The position numbers were made by a program, and so were the translations under genes. A stretch of DNA of 13,872 nucleotides, from positions 1 to 13,872 of the forward strand of contig VXPR01000493.1 of NCBI GenBank assembly GCA_009839405.1. Direction: 5' to 3'. Origin of the DNA: Gammaproteobacteria bacterium. GTDB lineage: Bacteria > Pseudomonadota > Gammaproteobacteria > Pseudomonadales > Azotimanducaceae. The notes under the pieces were generated by a model, which saw nothing but the letters and a program-made list of their open reading frames with translations, was not told the DNA's origin and did not search any database. This document shows, piece after piece, positions 1 through 6,078 of the stretch (within the stretch, counting starts at the first letter, position 1; the number at the start of each line of letters is the position of its first letter).

Positions 1-368
1 TTGACGCTCTGGTTCCAGCCCTCGCCGGTGCCCTGATCGTCGGCGCCGCCGATCTCGGATGTGTTGGTGTTGGCGTTGACGCCGATCTGGTAGGTCTGGT
101 CGAAGATCACGTCGCCAAGGTCTGGCGTGCCGGACATCTGCAGGTCGATTTCCCCGATCACGTCCATGGGCGAGGGCAGATCGAAGTTGTCACGCCGGAT
201 GTGAGACCCGGTAACGACCATCTCCTCGACGGAACTGCGCCGATTGCGCTCCGCCTCAACATCCTCTTCCTCTTCGTCCTCCGCTTCCGCGCCGAAGACG
301 AGACTGCCAAGCACAAGCGATGTGCAGGCACAAGCCGCGAGCAGGTATCTGTGGACTCGGATTCGCAT
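1..368 (-). CDS. TonB-dependent receptor, N-terminal part (runs off left edge)
   Basis: Outer-membrane receptor of the kind that imports siderophores, cobalamin or glycans with energy from TonB-ExbBD. Only the first ~122 codons are present; the 3' end lies beyond base 1. The ATG at 368 follows a GGGGAG ribosome site 7 bases upstream. Residues 1-29 are a classic signal peptide: MRIRVHRYLL, then a hydrophobic stretch ending GAEA, with likely cleavage before EDEEEED. An acidic linker leads into the plug domain, which opens EEMVVTGSHIRRDNFDLPSP, the standard plug start of this family (VVTGSRI-like). Around residues 113-119 it reads GTGEGWNQ. No TonB box or SusC-type carboxypeptidase domain is visible. 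The substrate cannot be told from this fragment. A promoter lies at 433-461. The metallophosphoesterase upstream is on the same strand but 193 bases away, so this gene probably has its own promoter. The family call is confident. Confidence 0.88.
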   Translation of the reverse strand, partial: MRIRVHRYLLAACACTSLVLGSLVFGAEAEDEEEEDVEAERNRRSSVEEMVVTGSHIRRDNFDLPSPMDVIGEIDLQMSGTPDLGDVIFDQTYQIGVNANTNTSEIGGADDQGTGEGWNQSV

Positions 369-432
369 TTGCGCGCTCCCCATGGCCGTTTCTGGGCGCA
401 GGCGTCGGACGACGCGCGCGCCAACTCACCGC

Positions 433-461
433 ATCAAAACCGGTGGCATGGACGCTGTCAA
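433..461 (-). promoter_or_regulatory. Sigma70-type promoter of the TonB-dependent receptor
   Basis: On the minus strand a perfect -35 hexamer TTGACA (456-461) is followed by a 17-base spacer and a -10 of TTTGAT (433-438, 4 of 6 matches). Transcription would start near 425, leaving a leader of about 57 bases before the ATG at 368. That leader contains a short inverted repeat, GCGTC-4-GACGC (402-415). The call is based on hexamer match and spacing only. Confidence 0.55.
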
Positions 462-561
462 GCAAAATGTTACGGACTTGCAACAGTTGCGATTTGGGCT
501 CTCGTAAGGGCTGGCTGCCCAGTCCGTGCACGTCGTCGACGGACTGTCGGCACCGGTGCCG

Positions 562-1047
562 TCAAAAACGCAGCAGAGTGCCTGCCAGGCGATCGAGGTC
601 CACCACGCCCACCGCATTGAGCCCCTTCATATGGCCAGCGCATTCGCCCGGATTGAAGATGAGCTGGTCTTCGCTGCGGTCGTGCCGATAGAGGTGCGTG
701 TGGCCGTGCAGGGCAAGGTGATGGCCGTCGTGCAGCACGCCATCGAGTTCCAAGGGATCGTGGACGACGACGATGCTCCGGCCAGCCCACTCCACTTCGA
801 GGGGCGGTTCGCAAAACGAGAAGCCGTGCCGGGCAATGGCGGCACCGAGGGCCTCCCGTTCCTGATCGTTGTTGCCGAACACTCCGTGGAGCGGCATGTC
901 GAGCCCAGCGAGCACGTCGAGCGTCTTGGCCTGGGTGATGTCGCCCGTGTGCACCACGCACGCGACTTGCGCCTCGTTGAAGAGCGCCACGATCCGGCGC
1001 ACGTTGGCGAGGTTGTTGTGCGTGTCGCTGACGACGCCGATCTGCAT
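562..1047 (-). CDS. YfcE/MJ0936-family metallophosphoesterase
   Basis: A 161-residue calcineurin-like phosphodiesterase that binds two divalent metals, usually Mn. The metal-binding blocks appear in family order: SDTHNN (D8, H10), HTGDI (D36), GNND (N60, D61), VVHDP (H96), HGHTH (H114, H116, H118) and NPGE near residue 132. The length matches single-domain YfcE proteins (~160-185 residues). The protein is cytoplasmic, with no signal peptide or membrane segment. Family members hydrolyse phosphodiesters such as bis-pNPP in vitro; the physiological substrate is generally unknown, so none is assigned. The ATG at 1047 begins directly with the first beta strand (MQIGVVSDTH), which supports the start even though no strong ribosome site is visible. 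A -10-like TAGAAT lies on the minus strand at 1089-1094 without a convincing -35. A perfect 12-base palindrome, GGCACCGGTGCC (549-560), lies directly after the stop. Confidence 0.9.
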   Translation of the reverse strand: MQIGVVSDTHNNLANVRRIVALFNEAQVACVVHTGDITQAKTLDVLAGLDMPLHGVFGNNDQEREALGAAIARHGFSFCEPPLEVEWAGRSIVVVHDPLELDGVLHDGHHLALHGHTHLYRHDRSEDQLIFNPGECAGHMKGLNAVGVVDLDRLAGTLLRF

Positions 1048-1249
1048 GGGGGTGCTGGAGCTTGCCTTGGAAATCGCGTGACAGCGTCATTCTACGGCGC
1101 AGGGCCATGGGTGGGTGGTCCGCACGCATGGGTCCGGAGCCGCTAATGGTGGGTCCGTCCGCGTCAACGCCGTTGAGGGCGGCGCCTGCAAGGCGGGGCG
1201 GGACGCCCGTTTGCTATGCTCATCGTTGGCAGCTCATTGGCGCAGTCCT

Positions 1250-1867
1250 ATGCCCAAAGGCGTGACGACAACTCTGGCAACGTCGCTCCGGCAACTAGGC
1301 CGCGAGTTCAAGCCGAACCGGCTCGCCTACCTGTCTCTGACCGCCAACAACGAAGCCCTGCTCTGTGGTGCCTTGGCGAGCCTGCTGCACGAAGCGTACG
1401 CAGACCAGGGGCACACGCAGGTCCGTCGAGAATGGCGGCCCAGTTCGAGCGACGCCTTCTTCGACGTGGCAGTGCTGACCGACGGTGTACCCGTTGCGCT
1501 CATCGAGGCAAAGGCGGCGATGTCATTCGACCTGGTGCAAGGTGCCGACTTCCCGAAGAACGCGGTGCTCGACGATTTGGACCGGCTCAAGGAAGTGGAT
1601 TTCGAGGGCGAACGCTATGCGCTGCTGTTTGTCACACATCCGCACGAGATTCCCCAGCATGAATACGACGTTGCGATGCCTACGTCCTACACCGAGGACA
1701 TGAGGAGGCATGGGGCAATCGAGCCGGCAAGAGTCGACAACGCCATACGGCGCTTCCATGGGGCGTTGGGGAACCCGCCTTTAGTGGCGACGGGAAGAAT
1801 ATCGGCGGGAACTGCCTTTGACGTTGACGTGAGCATCATCTACTTGCTGCTGTCGGTTCCGGGCTGA
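1250..1867 (+). CDS. Putative PD-(D/E)XK-fold nuclease-like protein
   Basis: A 205-residue soluble protein that I do not recognise as a named family. The ATG at 1250 was preferred over an upstream GTG at 1115, because the extra 45 residues are of low-complexity intergenic type. The central segment reads FFDVAVLTDGVPVALIEAKA (residues 70-89). D72, E86 and K88 fit the D-(X)n-E-X-K signature of the restriction-endonuclease fold: a strand with Asp, a turn, then a strand with Glu-X-Lys. A preceding helix carries E48, and the C-terminal third is mixed alpha/beta. A type I HsdR-like N-terminal domain is one possible relative (FDVAVLTDG...IEAKA), but no helicase follows. It lies 62 bases upstream of another restriction-fold gene on the same strand, so co-expression is likely. 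DNA cleavage is inferred from the motif only. Confidence 0.6.
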   Translation: MPKGVTTTLATSLRQLGREFKPNRLAYLSLTANNEALLCGALASLLHEAYADQGHTQVRREWRPSSSDAFFDVAVLTDGVPVALIEAKAAMSFDLVQGADFPKNAVLDDLDRLKEVDFEGERYALLFVTHPHEIPQHEYDVAMPTSYTEDMRRHGAIEPARVDNAIRRFHGALGNPPLVATGRISAGTAFDVDVSIIYLLLSVPG

Positions 1868-1929
1868 GCGACGGCCTGGAAGTCGGGCACATTGGGCGTC
1901 GTCCGCGGCCCAAGATCGAGGAACACGGC

Positions 1930-2643
1930 ATGAAGAGGAATCCCGGCGAATGGCTTCGTCACCGTCTCCTGGACCGGGTCCTGGACGCCGTCCTGCTCGG
2001 CATGGCGGGCGCGAGCTGGCTTCTCGGGGCGGGTCTCGTCCTTGGAACGACGCGCGGCTGGGGCCAGTCGGCGCCGGAGTGGATGGTCTGGTCGTTGCTA
2101 CTGCCGGGCGTGGGGTTCCTGCTGGCCGGGTTGTACAAGGCGAAACGCGGCTGGCGGCTAGGGGACATAGCGAAGGGAGCGCGCGCAGAGGAGACCGTCG
2201 GGCAGGCGATTGAGTACGCCCTGACGCGGGACGCCTGCGCCGTGGCCCACCATGTGGAAGAAATTGCCCGAGTCGGCGACATTGACCACTTGGTTGCCAC
2301 GTCCGACGGCCTGTGGGTGATCGAGACCAAGCACGGGCGCGTCCCGAGGTCGGAGTTCCGGGAAACCCTACGGCGCATCGCGGCCAACGTCGAAGGCGTG
2401 AGGGAGTGGGCACCCGACAAGCGGGTCACAGGTTGCCTTGTTTTCGGGAGCGAGCAGGAGAAGCGGCCGAAGCGGACTTACGACTACGGCAAAGAGACCA
2501 TCAGAGCATTCGGCAGCCCAACGGAGTTGATGCGCGAGCTGCGCAGCGAGGCGAGCGGAATAGGAGGGTCCACCGACCTTGCGAGGCGCGTGTGGAAGCT
2601 CGGCGCGCTCGACCCCGACGGTCAGTCTGGGCCGGAGTCGTAG
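1930..2643 (+). CDS. Membrane-anchored NERD-domain (nuclease-related) protein
   Basis: A 237-residue protein. The ATG at 1930 follows GAGGAA with a 6-base gap. Two hydrophobic segments (about residues 19-40 and 51-69) form a membrane hairpin, and the rest is cytosolic. A NERD domain (PF08378-type) covers about residues 80-180. It has the GARAEETVGQ entry motif (E87), then GDIDHLVATSDGLWVIETKHG, in which D119, E132 and K134 match the NERD PD-(D/E)XK-like active site. NERD proteins are thought to act in DNA processing or nucleic-acid defence, and substrates are mostly unknown. The C-terminal ~55 residues are charged and unrecognised. The gene follows the other restriction-fold gene by 62 bases on the same strand and they may form a two-gene unit. 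The domain call is confident; the role is not. Confidence 0.85.
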   Translation: MKRNPGEWLRHRLLDRVLDAVLLGMAGASWLLGAGLVLGTTRGWGQSAPEWMVWSLLLPGVGFLLAGLYKAKRGWRLGDIAKGARAEETVGQAIEYALTRDACAVAHHVEEIARVGDIDHLVATSDGLWVIETKHGRVPRSEFRETLRRIAANVEGVREWAPDKRVTGCLVFGSEQEKRPKRTYDYGKETIRAFGSPTELMRELRSEASGIGGSTDLARRVWKLGALDPDGQSGPES

Positions 2644-2991
2644 ACCGGAAGTACGTGCCCCGGAGCCCCCTCCCGACGATGCACGCCTCGGGTACCGCTA
2701 CCACCAGCGGATCCAGATCTCCGGCGGCACCCCTGACGGCGACGTTCCAGACCAAAACGACCAGCCTATGCCCAACCAACTGGCGATAGTCCATCAGCGA
2801 AATCCTGCTACGGTGGACTCCGCGAAACTTGCAGCGAGTGCCCTTGAGCCCGGTTGCTCGCCGAATAGCCATCGTGGGCGACGGAGTAGCTGCCGGCGCC
2901 GGCGAATACGCGAGACCTCCCTCACGTTCGCTGCGGGTTGTGCAACGACCCGGCACCACCTCGGGTGCTGGGCGAACGCAGGAGCGCCGTC
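2644..2991. other. Intergenic stretch with no supportable gene
   Basis: About 350 bases between the NERD gene and the broken gene that starts at 2992. Open frames on both strands here are Arg/Pro/Ser-rich and lack a ribosome site or recognisable motif. No copy of the 250-bp repeat found further right is visible. The final bases hold the AGGAG ribosome site (2980-2984) of the following pseudogene. Confidence 0.5.
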
Positions 2992-3567
2992 ATGGCCGCC
3001 TCCCCCGCACCCTCGGTTCCCCGCTTCACCTGACGCGCCCGACTCGCCGCGCATTTCGCGTGGCTCTCTCTCGCCCTTTCCTCTCTCAGCATCGCCGCCG
3101 CAGACATGCGCCTTTTCGGCCCAGTTCGACGATTGGAGGGCCGCATCCACGATCGACGCGGCCGACCTTGCCGGCCTCGTGGTGGAACTGCTCTACGGGC
3201 GCGAAGGCGGCGCGCTCGAAACTACCATCCCCGAGCTTCATGGCCCCGATGCGCTTGAGATGTTGACCCTTGACTACCGCATCGACCGCAAGCGGTTCCA
3301 GACAGGCCGCGGCAGCCCGGGCACATCGTCGAAAATATCGCCACCTTCGGTTGGCGCGACCTGTACCACGCATCCACCATCTATGCGACAGTTCGCGAGC
3401 GTTTTGGCGAGGAGCGCATCCTGATGCGGGTGGCGCACGATATGGGCGCGGGATTCCGGGAAGCATCCGACTGGCTCAACGACCGCTGCAACAACTCCCC
3501 CGAATTGCTACCCCTGAGACGCGAGTGGAGCTACGCAGTCGTCACCGAGCGGATAGGGAGGCAATGA
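2992..3567 (+). pseudogene. Broken exported-protein gene (one in-frame stop, two frameshifts)
   Basis: A gene of about 190 codons can be rebuilt across disruptions. It starts at ATG 2992, with AGGAG at 2980-2984 and a 7-base gap. The first 13 codons end in a TGA at 3031 that would be Arg if CGA. The same frame continues RARLAAHFAWLSLALSSLSI then AAAD, a convincing signal peptide or anchor. Near 3115 the coding-like reading moves to a second frame (AQFDDWRAASTIDAADLAGL through LDYRIDRKRFQT). Near 3300-3320 it moves back to the first frame (HIVENIATFGWRDLYHAS through VVTERIGRQ) and stops at 3567. The amino-acid composition is coding-like in each stretch, unlike the alternatives. The stop overlaps the start of the next gene as ATGA, so they were probably one operon. 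The family is unknown. Assembly errors could mimic this; three lesions in 600 bases make real decay plausible. Confidence 0.6.
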
Positions 3568-3947
3568 GACGCCTGTGGGAGCACATCCAGTTCGCCGCCG
3601 AACTGGCGGCGGATATCGTCAGGATGCTGTTCAGGTTCTTGCTCGGCCTCGTTGGCGTCGTCGCGTTTCTCGGCGTCGTCATTATCGTCGGCATGGCACT
3701 GGTGGACTGGCTGCCGTCGTTCGGGCGCGAGGAATGGGAGGGCGTTGTCTATCCGAACCGCAACAACCTGCTCGAGTTCACGAGGCTCGCTCCCAACACC
3801 ACGCTGGAAGCCTGTCGCGCGGCGGTTCGGCGTTACGCTGACGCGGCAAGCTGGGAATGGGAGCGCCTGGACTACGAATGCGGCCTGAACTGCAGGCCGT
3901 ACCAACCCGGCTCCACCCTGCACATCTGCGATAAGACCTTGAAATGA
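3564..3947 (+). CDS. Small single-pass membrane protein, unknown function
   Basis: A 127-residue protein. The ATG at 3564 is chosen because it overlaps the upstream stop as ATGA and AGGGAGG lies just before it. The open frame extends upstream to 3270, but that part is a shadow of the broken gene. Residues 1-21 are amphipathic and charged. About 22-47 form one long transmembrane helix (FRFLLGLVGVVAFLGVVIIV), followed by a soluble domain of about 80 residues. The soluble part ends with a Cys-rich tail: C84, C106 (YECGLNC), C110 and C122 (HICDKTLK). If it faces the periplasm, two disulfides are possible. I do not recognise the family. It is intact although its operon partner upstream is broken. 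A further ATGA at its own stop (3944) could couple to the next reading frame. Confidence 0.65.
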   Translation: MRRLWEHIQFAAELAADIVRMLFRFLLGLVGVVAFLGVVIIVGMALVDWLPSFGREEWEGVVYPNRNNLLEFTRLAPNTTLEACRAAVRRYADAASWEWERLDYECGLNCRPYQPGSTLHICDKTLK

Positions 3948-3984
3948 CGCACCAATGCCTTAAGGAGCAAGAGGGGTGTTGCCG

Positions 3985-4158
3985 ATGTGCAACGGAAAAA
4001 GCTGGACACGGGCCGATGCTGCGCTTTATGGTGCCAACTACTCGCCACCTCCCCTTGACATGGGGCGGTGGATGTGCTTACAGGAAACTGGCAAGGGGAG
4101 GGAACATGCCAACAAGGATGGACGGGGGCAAGACCGCTGTGAACAACACAGCGGCTAA
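3985..4158 (+). CDS. Possible small ORF, unknown function
   Basis: A weakly supported 57-residue frame starting MCNGKSWTRADAALYGANYS and containing PPPLDMGRWMCLQETGKG. GAGGGG lies 8 bases before the ATG at 3985, and an in-frame GTG at 3976 has AAGGAG 8 bases upstream. A competing frame at 3944-4174 (76 residues, Cys-rich start MTHQCLKEQEGCC) overlaps the previous stop as ATGA. Only one of the two is likely to be translated. The composition slightly favours the 3985 frame. No motif is recognised. Confidence 0.3.
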   Translation: MCNGKSWTRADAALYGANYSPPPLDMGRWMCLQETGKGREHANKDGRGQDRCEQHSG

Positions 4159-4173
4159 CTTGAGGTGGTCGTA

Positions 4174-4617
4174 ATGGACAACAAGTACCCCATCACCGTT
4201 CGCCTGGGGCGTCTGCTCGAATCAAGCGCACTTAGGCGGATGGGCGAGAATGTCCAAGACAACGAACTGCGCGTGTACGAGTTTACGCTGAAACTCCGCG
4301 TGACAAGGGCTGGGCCGGAGGGCTATGAAGCAATCTCCGACGTATTCGGAGGAATGTTGGTGGGCGTCGGCTCTTCTCGGAAATCGGCAACGGAGGATTT
4401 GCTGGCTGCCCTGATGACAACATTTGACTTCCACATTGAGCGTGGAACGTACTTGCCATTCATCTCCACGCACGTTCCCAAGGCACGCGTGAAGACCGAG
4501 ACAAGCACACTGCCGCATCCTCGCAACAAGCGCGTCAGGAAAGACCCGCTACTGCGAGGGCACCTGAAGTCTTGGAAGCAGGACGTGCCCGAAGCTGCCC
4601 ATGCTCTCGCGTCGTAG
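4174..4617 (+). CDS. Hypothetical protein with a possible HicB-like fold segment
   Basis: A 147-residue protein. The ATG at 4174 is preferred over GTG 4165 because GAGG sits 8 bases upstream of it. Residues 31-95 alternate strand and helix: ELRVYEFTLKLRVTR, then YEAISDVFGGMLVGVGSS, then a helix RKSATEDLLAALMTTFDFHI. The order strand, G-rich turn, Ser/Thr and amphipathic helix resembles the partial RNase-H fold of HicB antitoxins, but the similarity is weak and no HicA partner follows. The C-terminal ~50 residues are basic (NKRVRKD, HLKSWKQD) and could bind nucleic acid. The next gene overlaps its end by 17 bases, so the two are probably translated together. The GC content is lower than that of the flanking metabolic genes, consistent with accessory origin. 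The function is unknown. Confidence 0.6.
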   Translation: MDNKYPITVRLGRLLESSALRRMGENVQDNELRVYEFTLKLRVTRAGPEGYEAISDVFGGMLVGVGSSRKSATEDLLAALMTTFDFHIERGTYLPFISTHVPKARVKTETSTLPHPRNKRVRKDPLLRGHLKSWKQDVPEAAHALAS

Positions 4618-4879
4618 GGACATACCTCAAGCGACACCGGGCATGGTTATCGTCCAACGGATGGTGAGCCTCGGAGCAACGTGCGTCGAGTTTGCGGGGC
4701 GAGTGCAGATCGTATGGGATGACGGCTGCGCTCCGCCTACGGCGAAGGATCAAGTCACGCTGTCGATAAGTCCCGGGTTCGAGTACTCAAGGCGGCGCGT
4801 TCGTGGATTCTTGGATGATATGGGCATCAGCGTCGAACGCTGGAACGGAAACGAGGGGGAGAGGATCGATGTCAACTGA
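4601..4879 (+). CDS. Hypothetical small protein overlapping the preceding gene
   Basis: A 92-residue frame whose ATG (4601) lies inside the last 17 bases of the upstream gene; later in-frame ATGs at 4643 and 4661 are alternatives. No start has a clear ribosome site, so translational coupling is the likeliest route. The core (about residues 16-92) looks like a small alpha/beta domain: VSLGATCVEFAGRVQIVWDD, then QVTLSISPGFEYSRRRVRGF, then LDDMGISVERWNGNEGERID. The acidic/basic alternation and helix RRRVRGFLDDMG are typical of a folded cytosolic protein, but I do not recognise a family. Pairing with the upstream gene suggests that they act together. Confidence 0.5.
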   Translation: MLSRRRDIPQATPGMVIVQRMVSLGATCVEFAGRVQIVWDDGCAPPTAKDQVTLSISPGFEYSRRRVRGFLDDMGISVERWNGNEGERIDVN

Positions 4880-4929
4880 CCGGGTCAAAGTCACCAATCC
4901 CCGTCACGGCCTCGACATTTGAGCGACGG

Positions 4930-5265
4930 GTGCAGGACCTTGTCGGCATCGCCTTAGTCGTCGCGCTGTGCGGCCTGACCGCCTGTGCCGAACAGGGTTA
5001 TTGGCGCTACACCCACAGCGCCAAAACCCCTGCCGACGTCAAGGCCGACCTGGCCATGTGCAAGATTGGCGCACGCACTTCTGTTCGTACCCCGCCCCCC
5101 GCTGACCGAGAACAGCCAGGGTGGGGCGCAACCGATCTCGGCAATTCAATCGCAGCCGTGGCACAGCGTGAACAACACAAGCGCCTGTGCATGACTGCGC
5201 TGCACTACCAGCGCAAGTGGTTCGATGCCGCTCAATGCAAGAACGGCTGCCTGAAGAAGCCGTGA
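4930..5265 (+). CDS. Small lipoprotein, unknown function
   Basis: A 111-residue protein starting at GTG 4930. Residues 5-18 are hydrophobic and end in the lipobox L16-T-A-C19, so the mature protein would be lipid-anchored at C19 in the inner or outer membrane. The n-region (MQDL) has no positive charge, which is unusual. The in-frame codons just upstream encode ERR, so a non-standard earlier start cannot be excluded. The mature part has four further Cys residues (C44, C76... region LCMTALHYQRKW, QCKNGC), possibly forming disulfides, and a YWRYTHSAKTPADVKADLAM segment seen in many short proteobacterial lipoproteins of unknown role. It sits 50 bases after the preceding gene on the same strand. 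Confidence 0.65.
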   Translation: MQDLVGIALVVALCGLTACAEQGYWRYTHSAKTPADVKADLAMCKIGARTSVRTPPPADREQPGWGATDLGNSIAAVAQREQHKRLCMTALHYQRKWFDAAQCKNGCLKKP

Positions 5266-5344
5266 CGCAAGCGCTGGAAGCGCGTGACAGAGGGCAGCTA
5301 GGCAGACACCGGTCGCGCCCCTGACGCCAGCCCCGTGGCGGGGG

Positions 5345-5654
5345 GGCGATCAGGTCGCGGTACTTGAGCCTCTCGCCCACCATGCGGCGGGCGACGTGGT
5401 TTATCTGCTCAATGGTGTCGAGGGGGCGGATGTTGTGGCGACCGGCGAACTCGTCGACGTAGCGGTCAAGGTGCTTGGGCGACATCTTGTGATAGACGCC
5501 GTTGAATCCTCGCTTGAGCGATGGTACGCCTGCCGGTGCGCTGGGCATGATGCCACGCCGACTTCTGCGTGATGCCGAGGTCGCGGTGCAGCTTCATGCT
5601 GCTCGCGCCCTTGAGGCTCTTGGTCATGAGGTAGATGGCGATGGCCCACGTCTG
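5345..5654 (-). pseudogene. IS1595/ISXO2-type transposase remnant with internal deletion
   Basis: Two pieces of one DDE-type transposase are joined by a deletion. Piece one (5654 down to about 5535) reads QTWAIAIYLMTKSLKGASSM then KLHRDLGITQKSAWHHAQR, the helix-turn-helix region before the catalytic core in IS1595-family enzymes. Piece two (5524 down to 5345, in another frame) reads LKRGFNGVYHKMSPKHLDRY, then VDEFAGRHNIRPLDT and VGERLKYRDLIA, the typical C-terminal end of the ISXO2-like domain. The ~150 residues between, including the catalytic acids, are missing. A TAA stop lies just upstream of piece one, so the N-terminal zinc-ribbon region is also lost. The element is dead. Terminal inverted repeats were not located. 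Confidence 0.85.
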
Positions 5655-6078
5655 TTAGCCGAGGTTTGAGCCTCGTTGACAGTCCTTCGGCGGTCTATCC
5701 GAACGACGTGTCCAGCGACGGTTCCTTGACTCAGGATTGGGACGCGGCAAGTTTCGGTGTTTGCAGTCTTCATTGGATCGTCGGGCATAAGAACCAATGC
5801 CTTTGAGCATACGGCAGATTGGTGGTCGGCGTTCCCAGTCAAACGAGGTGAACAACGGTGGCAGAGCGTTTGCAAACGGTATCGCGTCCGCCGTGCCCCT
5901 GCTGCCCCCATTGCGAACAGCGTAGGAATCGCGTACGGAACCGTCGGACGAATTGGTTGTGTGTCAGCTAGGCTGTTTGCTACCGTTTGCACCCGTGCAA
6001 GATTGGCCTATTGCCGGTTCCGCTTGGCGACAATCCACTTAGTTGCGCGGTCGTCGCGTCCCCAACCAGAGTAGATCA
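5655..6078. other. Decayed intergenic stretch upstream of the PIN gene
   Basis: About 420 bases with no credible gene. Open frames on both strands lack motifs and ribosome sites. Its main content is a worn copy of the dispersed repeat (about 5890-5970), listed separately. No clear promoter for the PIN gene was found. Confidence 0.5.
5890..5970 (+). repeat. Degraded copy (A) of the ~250-bp dispersed repeat
   Basis: Bases here read GTAGGAATCGCG, then ACCGTCGGACGAATTGG and TTGTGTGTCAGCTAG. They align with the best-conserved block of the three intact copies (GGGAAATCGCGCACACGACC, then GTAGGACGAAATG, then GTGTGTC). Upstream, CGTCCGCCGTGCCCCTGCTG resembles the GTCGTTGCCCTACGG part of copy B. The left half cannot be traced with confidence. 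It has the same orientation as copies B, C and D. Confidence 0.5.

Noticed and set aside
470..1146. Long open frames on both strands over the metallophosphoesterase
   Set aside because: Arg/Pro-rich or motif-free shadows; the 562-1047 minus frame holds all metal-binding motifs.
2579..3424. 281-codon plus-strand frame taken as one intact gene
   Set aside because: Its first two thirds overlap the NERD gene and low-complexity intergenic DNA. Only the segment from about 3115 to 3310 looks coding, and that belongs to the broken gene starting at 2992.
5757..6074. 105-codon frame upstream of the PIN gene
   Set aside because: No ribosome site or domain; its second half is the degraded repeat copy A.
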